From Lepidonotus clava (taxonomy: Eukaryota > Annelida > Polychaeta > Phyllodocida > Polynoidae): a stretch of DNA of 64,000 bases. The notes below the pieces were generated by a model. It had not been told where the DNA came from and made no database searches. It saw only the letters and a program-made list of their open reading frames with translations. The number at the start of each line of letters is the position of its first letter. Position 1 is the first letter of the stretch. This document shows positions 10,601-25,682 of this stretch, piece by piece. The translations under genes were made by a program, and so were the position numbers. The stretch spans positions 33,816,378 to 33,880,377 of the forward strand of contig OW387139.1 in NCBI GenBank assembly GCA_936440205.1. Reading direction: 5' to 3'.

Positions 10601-13600
10601 GCGGTATTGCAGCTGGGATCAACCACACCAACGCACCGTCTCACCCTTTTAGAATTTGAAAAAGAACAACACGAAAATAGTAAGGGTTGTATTACGTAGT
10701 CTATGTTAAAGATGAAAAAGAAATTATACATTGGCGGATCCCCCTTGAAAGAGGAGGAGGCGCTACATCTTTGCTTGACTTGTGTAAGTACAATAAGAAT
10801 GAAAAAATGAGTGGGGGTGTTCAGAAATGAAATCATGCAGGAAGCCTTTATAAAAACCTGCCGGTGAGGCTATATAATGAAGAGGAAGAAGGAAAGGGGA
10901 ATGCCCGGAGGTGTACATTGGCTCTACCCCCTGGGTGACGGATGGCTCCAGGCAGACAAGAATAGCCCCACCAGGTGCAAGGCCGGGAGGTTTCCCCCCT
11001 GATCTATGAGTCTAGGGCTCACATGCACCCACCGTGCCTCAGCTCAAGGCTGGGAGCCCAAGTCGAACTAGCTGGCAAATTTCTCCTATACTGTATAGGA
11101 CCCCGGCCGGTTGCTGTTCGACTCTTGCCGAGGCGTGTGTGAATTGATATATACCTTATTGCAAAAGATGAGTACGAGATGAATACGGGTAGTATGCCTA
11201 TAGGCTATAATGCTAAAGTCGTGTTTGTAATTGTCTTAATTTTATTTCATATCAATTGTACGTTTACTTTTAAAATTTATCTCCAGTGTTAATGAAAGAT
11301 TTGACAATTACAATAAGATAGTTTAATAATAAATGAAAACAAATGATGAACGGCATATATCGATCTTCAACTCTGTACCGAATCAATAGTATAGTCTTAT
11401 ATTTTTGGCTTTCTGTTCGTCATATGTTTGGCTAGATGTCACTCGAGCAGGCGGTAATTGTCTAGACCGAGCAGTATGTAGATCTGTACCTTTCCCTAGT
11501 TGATAGCCAAACGCTCAGTTATTTCTGAAACAGTCGGCTGGCATTGCCTAGACACCCCTACTGAATAGGCCTATCTTATACTACATGGCTAATATGCATA
11601 CATTTGTAATCATCACCTCATGATTATTATAGCTATATATCAGGTACCTGTATATATAGCGTTTTATTCTTTGATATTGGATTGCCTTTTTGTATGTGAA
11701 AACACTATATCCCTTTATATCATACAATCCGCTGCATGTGTAAACAGTCATTCAGACACTCACCAGTCATTCGTTTTTTTCTTGTATATTGTATATTGTT
11801 AGCACTATACTTTCGACTCTATGATAAACTGAAAGTGTTACACCTCGCAAAACAGACACTTCTAAAGAAATCAACGGTGCAACTTCTGATTATACGCATA
11901 CCTGGGTACCTATCTATCTATAAAAGCCCTGGGAAATAGCCCCTCACAGTGTACATGCACACCCGATATACCCCTAGGACACCTAGTACGTGATGTATGT
12001 ACGGCCCACCTGCAGTGTACACCAGAAATAAAGCAGGCACGTCCAGAGACCCCACCCTTCTTAGCCTCCAAGTTCTACCGGTGTCTGATTCAGACATGGA
12101 GGCCGAGGATTGTTATAGCCTCTCATTACCTGAATACCAGGGAGCAATATAAAGCTTGAATATTCATATCAGAGCAAAGTTTTCTCAATCTTATGGGATC
12201 ATTGATAGGGGACCTACATTTTTTTATAGTTGTGAGGTGGAAAGAGAAAAGTAATATTATACTAAATTGAAGGCATGCAATATACCACATAGATAACAAT
12301 TAGACCTATTAGATAGCACTGTCCATGAGCAAGTCTTGAAGAAGGTGATGGGCATAGGCCTAGTTTGTATGTATTCAATCGATCATAAGATATAGGCCTA
12401 TACCGGGTGTCAACCATACTTTTGTTATCGCTTGGTAATGATTGTCGAAGATAGTACAATGCCGGCAGCAAGTGTCTATCGGTCACAATGGCAAATCTGG
12501 AAGATAGACCAATCTCAATATTCAGAAAAGCCCTGAAAATATTACACCTAGAACCACTTTTCCATGTAGCTGTATCCTGCGCCGATCCTCCGGACCAATC
12601 CTATCCTAAAATTAGATCATCGCCTTAATAAAATCCCCAATTCTACATACTTCTTGCAGCAGGGGTAGATCTATTACCCTGTTATCTTACCGGCTAGTAG
12701 AAAGCAGGCAGCGCGGGTGTATCTGTTAAACGCATATGACCTAGATCGTGGCATTTATTATGTAACACTTGAATTAGCCTAGGCCCTAGTCAGGAAATGT
12801 AAATATTGAATACATGTATCTACAAAAAAAAACATATCCTTGTGGCATGAAAACCACCGTTGAAAATGCATGAGGTCCTACTTTTGTAATGTCTTCTCAT
12901 TTTGACATTTCCTCACTGCGCTATCACGCGGATGGCATTTGTAGATTTTTTTGGTCGTGATCATTTTATGAAAATTACAATCTATCGCGTTATGTCTGTT
13001 AATCAATACATCTATAACTTGAGAATTTTGCACGATTTGATATACATAGATTTTAGCAGGTTGATTCGACGGATTAATTACTGGTAAAGAGTTGAACAAC
13101 CGCTTATAGGTCATATGTATATATGTACATGATATAGTGGCGGATATTCTCCATATACCCAGGGGTCTACCTCTCAGCCCCTCTCCGCCTCCCCAAGTAG
13201 GACACACGGTGAGTATATATAGTGCTGTTGACACGAGTATCAACCTCTCCCACTGGCTGTAGGCGCTATCTTCACCCTGGCCTGCTAAACCTATAGACAG
13301 ACTGATAACGGGATCCTGGTTCATCACATAAGTGAGATAACCAGGCCGAGAGCTGCTTGTTAACCTATGTACAGCTATGCATTATTTATATGCGCGTGGA
13401 TGGTATATTGTAGGCATTTTTGAATTGGAAAAGAAGGCATTTGTGCCAGTGAATATGGAGCGGAATCGACTCAAAGTAGTCTATTAACCCAGGCAGTGGT
13501 CTACTAAAGCAGATGGTAGGGCTCGTAAGAACGAGAACCCCGGGATATTCTAGGGTGGAGATGGCTTCCGGCTTACATTCTCCAAGCACCGGCCCATTAC

Positions 13601-16600
13601 CCTTTGCATTATGGGCAGTATTGGCCCTTCGTATTCCTCAACCACTCTTGTGTTGTGAGAGTGAGCTGCTCGCTCGCCCCCCACTGAGGGGCTCACTTGC
13701 GGCGTGTGTCCGTAATGCGGTTCTGCACTGCTTGTCGGAATCCCATGTGTGCGTGGTTGGGGATATCAAATATTTCCACATCAGAATTGTTAGCCCATCA
13801 GTCATATTTTCTTAGTTCATCAAATGCAACATTGGGAAACGCCCGACCCAAAAGGCTACAAAGAGACTTCATACTTGTCCTGTTATGTTATGTTTTTTTT
13901 CAAAAGGTTTTTATTGGTAATAATCATCAATGTTTCCCTTGGTTTTCAGATTTATTACACTTATAAATGTGAAAGATTTATACAGGATCACATTAATTAA
14001 TTACAATATGGCTCATTCTATGTAATTTCACGTAATGTTTAGTCTATGACAAAGACAATATCTAAATTAGATCCTTGTCAATCAACATCTAGTACATTCT
14101 TATATGGTATTTTTGTTAAAATGTCACATGGAATTTTGTTGTTTTATTGTGAAACACAAGAAGGGGAGCAGGCGTTCGAACGTCTACTCTGTCTTTTTAT
14201 GAAGTTATGTGACCACCCCTCTGTGAATCTAACCTAAATCATTTAATTAACATTCATCATGCAATGTTCATACTTTGCAAGAAGTTGTGACGACCAAACT
14301 GAGTGTATACCTGACTATACTATGATTTTTTTATCATTTGATTTCATACATGTGTATCGATGCGCATTTTTACTTTCAATAGAACACAGGGAACTTGTTT
14401 GAACATAGTGAGATACATTGATAATCTGGGAATATGCCTGGTTTGTATCTTTGCACCATGGCAAAAATAAACTTTTTAGATGAAACCTTATCTAGCAGTC
14501 AGAGGATCAGCCATATGTTCACAAGCAAGTCCACCTGTAGCATGAGCGACTAATCCTACGCAAGAAATATACATCTACGTCAGGTTCTAACCTTCTGATA
14601 ACAGGGTCTGGGGCTTGAGTTAACTCTCAGGATCTCTGTCCTGTATAATCCTCTGTATACGTTTGGGAATCACATCTGTATAAACACGGAGCCCAGCAAA
14701 TCTATGAATTATACAGGAAACATGGCTTCCCACCTTGATAATCTGAACCTAGTTAAGTTTACTATGTGTTTCTTCTAGTTTATCACCTCAGTTGAAAAGA
14801 TCACTGCATGGAACTGTTAGGGAATTCTTGTATAACAAAGGCCCAAAACAGTATAATATGCCCGGGATAAGATGTGTCGATATATTCATATAATACGCCA
14901 TTTTCTCATCGTTTCCGAATTTGTGCCAGTTCAATATAGAGATGGAACGAACATTCTCTTTTCTTAATTCACCTGTTTTGCTTCTCAAAGTCCTCACAAT
15001 AATACCGTTTCTAAGAATTTTTGACCATGTAGGCCTATTTACGTTTTCTAGTGAATATGTTCACTCTCCTAGTTCCTAAATTAAAAAACGGAAATATCAG
15101 GATTCCTTCTTTTTCATATTTCACGCCTCCCCTGAGTACCATCTCTGTATATAGATATAATTATGTATATGTATTTTCTATTAACTGAAATAAGATAAGC
15201 CCTGTTCAATTTTAGAGAATGTTATAACAAAACTGAAGGTAGTAAAATCTAAAAAAAAAAAAAGCTTTATATTTAAAACTCGTCGAAAACGAAGTTTGTA
15301 CACTCAACACTGAACATTAGATTTTTCTATAATAATGGTGCTAGTAACCAATAAGACCAGATCTAAAACTTGCAAAAAGCCTAAGATTGAAGTCAGACCT
15401 TTCCTTGCATGTGTTTCTCCTCCAACCTACTGTATATACAGAGAGAGTTTAAGCTACCCCGTGCAGATGCTCTATATCCCGGGGTATCCAAGACAACCGC
15501 TCTGTTGCCCCTAGCAACGGAAGGTTGAGGGGATTGTGTGGGAGGTAAGGTCACACGAGTGATGTAGCTAAATACTGGCGGACGGCAAACATTTGGCCCT
15601 ACAGACCAAAGGGACTATGCAAGACGCACCCTGTTCTATGTTTAGTACCAGCTACAAACTATTATTTTTCTTCCTTGCAAAAACTTGTCTGTAAAAAGTT
15701 CCCATCATCCAACAAGTGCATTACCCATTTTCTTTGGATTTGTACATTTATAGATGCTGAGGCTCATATTCACACGTTAAATTCACAATGCAAATGTAAT
15801 AGAAGAATATTTACCTAACTTGGATAGATTTATTGAGCCAAATTAAAAAGGTGGTGCTTACGATGATCATTGTTGGATGTCATTGCGCATAGATGGTGAA
15901 TATTACGTCAGAAGAAATGTATATTTCATTAGAAAGAAAGACATGCCAAATTTCCTTATACATGTAATCAGTGGGAAATGGCCTGCATGTTTGGCTGACG
16001 GAATGCTTCATACTCAAAAGTCATGTATGTTCCATTGTACTCCACAGTAGGCCATCCGGGCGACATTTTTCTCATCCCTCATTTGAAAATAAACAATTCT
16101 ACTGTCATATCCCACACAGTATATTTTTCTAGAAGTTTTCTAAAGTCGTTTACAATTCAAGCTTGCATTATATGATTAAAGAAGCTTAACGAATAATTAG
16201 GTGGCGGTTATGCAAGTTTTCCCCGATGGATAACACTGAAACGTTTTTTTGATGCTATGTTTTATAATGTCAAATGTTACGCTAGTGCATAGGTCTCCAT
16301 ATGATTTGAGCTTTGGTCTAGCAGTAAGAACCGTTGAAGGGACTGTGTAATATTCAGAAGCTAAATACTCGTAGACGGGGACATTGAGCAGTTGAGGTAA
16401 GACATTCCTCTATTTTAGCAATGTGATTATCCTGCATTGACTTTGAGGACTGTTAAGAACATATAAATTGAATCAATAGGCCTATGCATTTTGGGAAAAT
16501 ATCTTACAATCCTTTGCTTTCATTTAGCTGTTCATTACTCAAGGCTAGCTACAATTACATTTTTGTTGGTGCCATAATTATTACGGAAAACTATAATTAG

Positions 16601-19433
16601 CTATCCCATTTAGACAATGTATAACACTCATATTCCTTTTTCATATTCCCTTTTGGCAAAAGATAATATTATTGTCATCTCTCTGGAATACTACCAAAGA
16701 TCTCTATTTATTATCCCTGCTGGCTATGCTTGTTGCCTTTGAATTACCTCGGCCCTTAATTTTTTTTAACAATTCTGTTAGAGGCAACCTATCCGTGTAT
16801 ATATAGATAAGACCTAGTGACACAAGCTTATCAATTTCCCAGGATTTCCTCGCTGGGTGAAGGTGTGTTTTACAGGTAAGCGGTCGGTTTAGAGGTGCGG
16901 TACACACGGACACATAAACACGACAGACGTGTGTGTACATCATCCCCCTGGTACCTCGTGTCAGCAGGTTTTTATGGTATAACCCCGATGTAGACCCACC
17001 TAGCTAGGTCGGTGTCGTACAGCCGCCTCCAGGGTTAACGACCCCACCTGCCACGACTACAGAGGGTAGATAGTGATGTTGAAAAAAGTGACATACTTAG
17101 GGAGATTTTTTAAACCTTTATCTGGCCAGGATTATCTTGAGAAATGTGTTTTAGACTATACATGTGACTTGGTTTATGAGAGGCAGCTAGCATTTCATAA
17201 TCCAAAAGGTGCCGTGTGTCATCTTATTTCAAAACATGTTTTCCTTTAAAAATTGGTTCGATGACCAGATCTGCAGATGAACAGTTAAGATTGTTCTTCC
17301 AATATGCCCCCTAGCGCAAAGACAACGTATATGAATATGAGACCAGCTTTCCGTTTAGAACCATTTTCCACTGTCAATTATGAATCCTTATTCTTAGTAC
17401 TCGAGCATCTGATTACATAGGTTATAGTAATAACGAATCTTCTCCTCTTCATTGCTTCCGTTTCATTACTTTAGGTTTGGCAATATCCAATTTCCTCTTG
17501 TAATGTTGGATATGGTCTACTTTAATGCATTTTCAAACCCCATTTTCAAAGCGGACCGATGCAATAAATTGGCTGATAACGCTCTTTGTGCCATAAAGCT
17601 GAAAGACATTACCCTAGCCTCCAAGTGCAAAAGTATCTGCCAGATTTAGAGTAGGGATTCTTGTGACCTACTACGTACTCACAGATGAAGTCGGCTGGAG
17701 AACCACACAGCAGAGCACAATATAAAAACATGCAACACTTAAAATAATAGTATTCTCATTTATCACAACTATCATTCTTATCGCATTTTACATTTCAAAC
17801 TTGGCATGAAGAATGGTTTCATCAAATTTTTAGTCATATCTATCTTCTTTATAAACTAACAGGCTAAAGGGTAGAAAACCACTTTTTAAATGTCACCAAG
17901 GTCTTTAAGGCATTCCAGGAGATAGTTACCCCGGGGAACATACTCTTCTAGCTGCGCCGACATATTTTGGCAGGCAGTTGAGAAAACAGAACCGTAGGAG
18001 GTACTATCAGATCATCACAGGGGGCACGGCTCTCCTGTGCCACCTAGCGACGTCTGTTCCCCATTCCAAGAAGAACCGATGCCAGGAAATGCCGAGAAAT
18101 AGCCTAGGAGTTCCTCGCCGTCCTCAGCACTATAGAGCACTTGTTAACGGGCTGTGAACCAGGTTTTAACCTTATAGCTCACTCGGCAAGCAGATTAATT
18201 TCCGACCGAATCTCGTGGAGCAGGGCTAATTGAAGGTAACTGTGCTTGAGGAAATTCAAGATTGTTCTGCCGAGAGAGGACTAGGCCCCACGTGCTCTTG
18301 CAAACACCAATTTGTGGTGGCTGCCGGTCGGTTGGTGGAGGAAAAAGGTGGTTGCAGCCACGATCTAACTAAACAGTTACCCAGGGGTGCCTATAAAATA
18401 AACGCAATCACTCTTACTATGTCGGTTTGTTGAAAATACCAGGGAGAAGCGTGTGTTGGCTAAAGTGACTTTGAAGAGGCGAGGCTTAGCTTATAACAAA
18501 AAAAATCTACTGCAAAGGAAAACTCACAAGCCTTTGGTGTTTGTAGAATGTACGCTGAGAGCGTAGTTTTTGCAGGCATTTAAGTGAGGGGACCTCCACA
18601 AACCTAACGGTTTATCGTTCAGTGCCTGAGTGACTGGTATTCCATAGATCAGCAAAGGACACCGAACTGCGCTGCTGTGTTGATGACTACATTCCCCTAA
18701 AACCAATTGGACCCCATATTTGCAACCAATTTACTTTGATAAAATGTCTTAAGACGAGGAAAAGGATGGCTTGGGATTCCTGTTTGTGATACCATTTGTC
18801 TACTCTTGACTTTGTAAGAATTTATCCAGAGGACTCAAAGATTCTATTCAATTCGAATATATGTTTCTTATTTGAAACAAGTATCCATGAATGTTCTAAT
18901 TTGTATGATTAACGTATCAAGCATTGTTATTTACCATGGAAACTATTCATTCTGTGAATTGTACTAACGAAGGAAGACATGCTTAAACTTCAGAGCTGAA
19001 GGCAAATTATATAAAAGCGTTCCAAATAAAAAGTTATATAAACGTACTAAGCGGTCGTTGTAGTTGGCCATATGGTTGGTTAGGGAGACAAGATGGTGAT
19101 CTTCAAAATTTTCGAAAATGTATCATCTCTAGGCCTATATAATCATATAGGTACATGTATAACAGACTAGCCCTATCTCTTCAGAGGGACTAGGAAAAGG
19201 TGTCACGAGTTGATCCAATTAAAATAAGTTCAACACTGAATGGAAACGTGAAATTCACAAAAACATTTTTCATAATGAAATAACAGTGCATCATCGTTAT
19301 CTACGTTCATGTTGTAATTGTTGTGGTCGTTGATGTGATTAGGCCTATATATCTATGGATATTGAACATAATGACATCGCGTTGCGATCTGAAGCATGCA
19401 AATAACTTTTTCTTCAGACGAACTGAACCAGGG
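7616..19433. other. No gene seen
   Basis: A+T-rich DNA without a coding frame I can support. Open frames here are short, lack domain signatures and lack splice signals at their ends. Several TAGGCCTA palindromes are scattered through it (for example 9860, 11566, 12355, 12393, 15030, 16477, 19130, 19340). Remote enhancers of the flanking genes may lie here, but nothing in the sequence shows it. Confidence 0.6.
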
Positions 19434-19685
19434 GGGCGTTCCAATGTTATCCTAGGGTTCACTCTTAGATCCTAAGATATGTTGATTCCAAGGTGGCCAT
19501 TTATGTGTTATGATAACTTAAGATGTAATGGGAGGGCTAACATAGGAGAAAACATCAAACTAGATATAGAAGACTTCTTATCTTAGTACAAAGGAATGAT
19601 GACATTGGAACCAAAATTTCTTAGAATCATTTTGTGAGTAAAGTTTTAGATATGATAATTGTCTTAAGATTAAACTGGAACGCCC
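19434..19685. mobile_element. MITE candidate with short inverted ends
   Basis: The stretch begins GGGCGTTCCAATGTTATCCT and ends TTAAACTGGAACGCCC, so the ends are inverted copies of GGGCGTTCCA plus weaker matches. It is 252 bp long and non-coding. No clear target-site duplication is seen, so the family cannot be named. Confidence 0.4.
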
Positions 19686-22600
19686 TACCGTTTCATGATT
19701 CGCATAGGGAATATGCACAACAAAGTGAGAGATGTTAGGTCTAATTATTCCACCTAAAGGTATAAGTCTAAAGTCATATCCATTGAGAGATGACTATCAC
19801 TGAGACAGTCCTTACTTGTCCCTGGAGTGTGCGGCCGCCCGCTATCATGTAATCAGATAATGCAAACCCAAATCTCATGAATGTCTTTCCTTACAGCTAC
19901 CCCTGTTCAGACTACAGCTCTCCCTGTTTAATTTTTGAAATATCATTTTCCTAGTCTCGGACAATTTAGAACTTTATTATCTTAATCTGTTAATAGTCTA
20001 AGAGAAATCCGCATTCCAGTGGTTAACAAAGCGGTTCAGTGTGGGGACAATTAATTAGGTCTATTCTCTGTCGGCATACAGCAATTACACTTGCATAATA
20101 AAACAGATAATGGTAATAATATACAGAGTATTTGTTCATAGCTTTCACAATTCTTTTTAGCTGAAGAGGTCCAGTTAATTGCATTGTTAATTGCAAAATT
20201 AAGAAGCCATCCACACAGAAAAGAGTGTCCATACTGGCATTGCAAAGGACAAACTGAAATACGTATCAGAATGTATAGGCCTAATGTTTAGCATGCGATA
20301 TGCCCTTGGATCTAGGCCTTGGTTATCTATATGAAAAAGAAAACATAGTAAGCATAGAAAATGTATGTAGGCCTAAGGCCTACAGAGAAAAACTTTATTA
20401 AAAAAACAAATCAACATTAAACGTTTTACTGTTACTGACCGCTTGACCTCAATCAAATGAAATGGAACAAAAATTACCTCCATATCCTACGTTCTCCATT
20501 GTACTCGCTCTTTTCTGAAGATGTAAAAGGCACAAATAAAATAGCACAGGTTCTCCTTTACTCCCGATTTAATCCTCACTTTGTAACATTGGCAGACGGT
20601 GACGTTCTCTTTTATACAGCCTGCCTGCTATGCATGAATGCTCTACTCTGTTTTGGTGCTGGTGGTGGTAAAAGTGGTGCGGTGGTGGTGATGGTTAAAA
20701 GGCGGAAAAATTCTGTTGTAAGACCTTCCCAGGACATTTGCTGGGAATGCTATGTCCCCTGACAGCCTGATAGGGCACTCACTCACCTCTTTCTACTACT
20801 TTAGGAATTCACAACAACATTCTTCGAGCTAAATGATTTCACGGTGAATGTGACCAAGCCATATATGGTAGTGGCAGCACGAGCGTAAAGAATTACTTCT
20901 CTGTCATCCGGTTAAGGTTTGGCATGAGAGGTGTGGGGTTGAACAGTTCTATGACGAGCTATTTTTGATTGATTCATATGTATATGCGTGCACGATGGTT
21001 AATTGATCTTGGAAACAGAATGTTTATACATTACCCAATGACTTATATTGTCATACAAACTATTTTTTGTACTTCAAGATTATTATAATTATGAAAAACG
21101 AAATTTCCTCAGATTATCTTAAATTACAAAATAATACTTTTTATTGCCCACCAAGTTCAAGGAAAACAAAATAATGTTCATATCTAAAGGCGTAGAGACG
21201 TGAAGACATTGTGATAATCGAATATTACTTAAAGATAGGCCTATATCTTAAATCTGTCTGAAATGTTGTGACTATTTCATGGAAGTGCGATGTAAACAAT
21301 GACAGGCAATGCATGTCATGTGCACACATTTAATGGAGGCTAAACATCCACTTTGTATTTCCGTGGGATTACTCATAACATAGGAGGGCCACGTCCTAGG
21401 GAAACGGAAATATTTTTGTCAATGACATCACTTATTTGTGACCATCTCATGGACGTAGTCCTTACGCTTGGCTGCAACCTGACTAAACAAATAAAAAAAG
21501 TAATCCCATTAAATAGCTATCTTTATAAGTGAGGGACGTTCCCCGTTAATTATCAATAACAACATAATGAATGCGTATCTAATTGAAGTTTTCTATTGGC
21601 ACATAATGTGTGAGCAGTCCTACTACTTGGAATGCTGTCGACTTTCGTTGTGATTACAAACACCTCACGAGGGATCAAGGGATAAGACTGAACTTGTCTT
21701 AGATTCAAGTGGTACTAAAAGCTAACAATCCTAGAAATTGGACTGATCGTGTTTTCGTACTTCATGTGACGTTTCCAGAGACTTCAGTTGGCCGTTTACA
21801 TGGAATAGTAATCGGCCTGTTACCCGTTTTCATAGCCCATGAGAACGACGGAATTCATGTTAATGTTCTAACGTTTGGCATGCAACCTGGTCCACTGGAA
21901 GATCTTGTGTATATCATAGGAAGTGGTGACAATATGAAAAAAAATCCCAAATCCATTTTTCGACTGTCGCAGAGAGTATGAAAATATGAGTTACCCAACA
22001 CCACTAGATTACAGTAATCTACATATTTTGAATAAGACATACAACTTCGATTCGGCTCCAACAAATGAAGATGGCATCTTCTACATGGCGAGCAATTTGA
22101 TAAGAATCTAAGTCTATCATAATTAGGTGTAAAAAGTAAAATGTTTCTTTATGGGAAAGTCTAGTTTCCGATAGGTCACTCGGGGTTCTGACCACAACGC
22201 CACACACTACTTGCCAAAGGGGATACCATTGCCACATATATGCCAGTGACGTCATCGTTTTGAGGGAAAAGGGTGCATCGTTGCTATGGTTACCCGTTCT
22301 GTACGTATAGAACATGAACTTCCTCCTAGGGCTGGGTTGGTACGCTGCCCGCTGGCATGGTAACATGCTAATCCAGTTTCATGGTAGTTCTCGGTATTTT
22401 GGTTCTCTGCTTTATTTTCTTGTATGTAATCTATCAATCCCCACCTATCTTGACTCTTTTTGTTGCCTGTAGACACAAATTATTACGATATTACCGTTTC
22501 ATTTCTCCAAACCAACTCCTCCTGGTACTATTATGCTTTTGATAAAGGTTTTTTATTGTGCAGCGCCAAAGGTCAGTGCCAGGACAAAATACACAACATG

Positions 22601-25462
22601 GTTGGGTCAGTCTTTGTCTGGCACTGGTCGCGACATGTCTAACTAATGCATTGTCATACATTTTTTACTTACCGACCATGGGTCTATCACAGTACACTTT
22701 TCAAAACATCAAATATATTTTAACACATTTTAATCCCTTAAGTAGATGCGGAGGCAGGTTTTGTTAAGGTTAAGTACTCAGTCAAAATAAAAGGGTTTAA
22801 CATGGATATCTGCCAATCTGTCTTCTGACGGAAGACCTTAAACACGCGGGGACTTTATGGTTAAGGGTAAACAACTTAAATACAAGTCTGCGTGGGTAGC
22901 TTACGTCAGTGAAGGCCCTCCAGATGATCATTGGCAGACTACATCAGCAAGGATTCTGGTGCCAAAAGTTAATCTAGCCTAATACAGGTAGTTTATTTTA
23001 GCCCTATCCCGTCAACACCTTGACGGTTTCCTGATCCATGGTTGGATCCAGAGAGGGGGGGGGCGCCCCTCCCTTTTCTCGAAAAATGTTGTCTTTTTTA
23101 AATGTAAAACTCGGTCAAAAAGAAATTGAGCAAAGATTTTTTCAATAGCCCCCCCCCTCCTTTTCAAAAGCCTGGATCCATTGTAGAATTCCCCCTTCCA
23201 GATAGTGCGCTGATGTACCATCTGTTACTCATAATGTTTAACTTGTAGTCGGATAGGAGGTGTGGCTACACCGGGAATAACACTAACACTAAGGTTTGGA
23301 GGCATCATGTTGTATTTGCAAATGTCACCACCATAATTATATAAAGATTGTTTCTGTTCCCAAGTGGAATCATAATGGTGCCTGACATGGCACTGCCAAG
23401 TATAATACAGAGCATGTTTTTGGAACTGAATAATGGATTAAAACTATAGGATTATCTATAACGTCAAGATAGATATGGAATTTTTATCACATGTATTGAG
23501 GGTCCTTTTTAAATACCTCTACCTGACTATGGGTATGGCATTGTGACTACATCCTGACAATAAGAATGGAATAAAATTGCAATCCTCATTATAAGTAAGT
23601 TACTCTATCTTTCATAAAAGTTGGACTACTTTGAAGAAAGATTGAGAGATGGGAGCTGTGAGATCTCTCTCCTAAACTAAGCATCTACAAAAAGAAGATT
23701 ACAATGAACTTTTAGTTATAAAACCTCTAAGGGCTATCCAAAAGATCAATACAAATAATATTATAGTCTTGCACTGAACTGCTGAAGTCAAGTGCAAAAT
23801 ATTGTATATAAGGATTTTAAGATGAAATAGATAGAATGGACTAAGTATGAATGTAAATGTGTGGTGTGCACACCAGGCGGCAGCAGTGAGCACAGAGAAT
23901 ATAGAAAACACTGAGTAGTGGCACCCTGAATAGACGCTATAGGAACTAAATAGAAATTGAGCTAAACCACAGGTAAAAGGCAGGTAGAACATGCAAGATC
24001 AGAGCAAGTCATCATCACAAGACCCTGGGGACATTATGTATCCCTGTTTGTACAAGGACATTATGTATTCCTGATTGGTACAAGGACGTTATACAATATC
24101 ATTTTATTCTTATAAGGACTCAGTAATTCTAAAAGGGAGTTACCACTCCGTATTTTAGAAGTTAAGCTTGAGAAATGAGTCTTGTACCTAAGTTGATAGC
24201 GGAAATCAGGAGTGTTTAGTGAATGATACTTAATATACTTTAAGTACCAGATAGATACAGGTGATAGCTGGTATATAAAGGGCAGGACCCTATAAGGGGA
24301 AAAGCAGACTATGTCAACCATTGTGAAGAAGGGATGGGAGCTACATATTGAAAACCTATGGCATCAAGGATAGGCTGAAACAGGTAAATAAGCATACCTA
24401 GATGGAATGCAGTCTAACAGAAACAGAGGACGTGGAGTATTATGACCCTTTCGGACTTAGAAGTAGTCATGGGTGATGCATTCTCGGGGTGTCTTCGCCT
24501 CTCCCTTTACCTAATCCTCACTTGTTTACTTAAGGGTTGGCGACCATCGCCCCTCTCCCGGCCTCGACTTAATCCCCCCCTCCCCGACCTTGTTTACACA
24601 GCTATTAATAAAGGGAGAGCTGACGCACCCTCTGCCGCGTACTCACAAAAACAAGTATAGAAGTAGAGAAGTATTTCAGTATAGAAAAAAAGGTAAAAAT
24701 CATTGTGATTTTCTAGAAAATGCTGTAATTGTCTCAGAATTTCCTGACATGTATAGAATGGACATTCTCACTCAGGGCTACAACCTCAGAGTTAGTTTTG
24801 ACTCATAGTTGACTCATAATGGGAGTCAAAAATGTTTCAAATTTGGAAATTTTTCAAAGTGCTCAAATCGACAAATAGGGTAAATAAGGGGTATATCGCG
24901 CATTATAATTGATGTAATCATGCTTTTCATTTGCATTTATTAGTTTTTATACTTACAACCTCTGGTTTTCTTTTGTGTTTTAGGGACATATGAGGCGCAT
25001 CTATTGATATAATTTCTTTGTTTCTAGATGTAACCTTTATCTATAGGAGGCAGGTAATGTAATATGATAATTCTAGGCCTTGTATCGCGCATGTCAGGCC
25101 AATATCGCGCATTCATCATGCCTAATATCACTCATTATGAATCAAATAAGCATAAAATAGAGGTAAATAGGAAAATCTCAACCAAAAATTGTTTGAGGAG
25201 ACTCAATGTTCATGTATGTCGATATATTCAATTAAAATGCTTTACATATTAGTTGTTATAGAGTTGACAACCATTGATGATATGATATCTCAAAAAATCC
25301 CGCATAATACCATTTTAATTTCTTAATAATATTAATAAATCTTCATTTTATAAGTCCAAATTGTGTATTTTATCTTATATTTTCGTCAGGGATGACCTCC
25401 AATTTTATTTTGTCATATAGAATCATATCAGTTGTATCTGCTGTGTCTGTCCTATGTCCTCC
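19686..25462. other. No gene seen
   Basis: A+T-rich stretch. A 90-codon frame at 21709-21981 and others of similar size show no domain and no splice context. A patch near 23030-23190 has a run of nine G, a run of nine C and GGATCC-containing inverted bits, and may be a dispersed repeat. The motif TATCGCGCAT appears near 24893. Confidence 0.55.
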
Positions 25463-25682
25463 GGCCCTTCCTTTGCCCTCACGGCCCTTTCTTTCCCCTC
25501 CCGGCCCTTTCTTTCCTTTCCCGGCTCTTTCTTTCCCCTCATGGTCCTTCCTTTGCCCTCCCGGCCCTTCCTTTGCCCTCCCGGCCCTTTCTTTCCCTTC
25601 CCGGCTTTTTCTTTCCCCTCCGGACCCTTTCTTTCCCCTCCGGGCCCTTTCTTTGCCCTCCTGGCTCTTTCTTTCCCTCCTT
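25463..25682. repeat. 20-bp minisatellite, 11 copies
   Basis: Eleven tandem units of 20 bp with consensus GGCCCTTTCTTTCCCCTCCC on the plus strand. Units differ at a few positions. The plus strand is strongly pyrimidine-rich. Because 20 is not a multiple of 3 and the unit has no stop, frames on both strands stay open across it. The apparent Pro/Phe/Ser-rich and Lys/Gly-rich proteins are artefacts of this. Confidence 0.9.

Noticed and set aside
11060-11135. tRNA or tRNA-derived SINE
   Set aside because: A TGTTCGACTC stretch resembles a B box, but no convincing A box, cloverleaf or A-rich tail is present.
21709-21981. 90-codon plus-strand frame
   Set aside because: Isolated, with no domain, weak start and no splice sites that would extend it.
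23012-23221. Minus-strand frame across G9/C9 runs
   Set aside because: It reads through homopolymers and a probable dispersed repeat, with no family resemblance.
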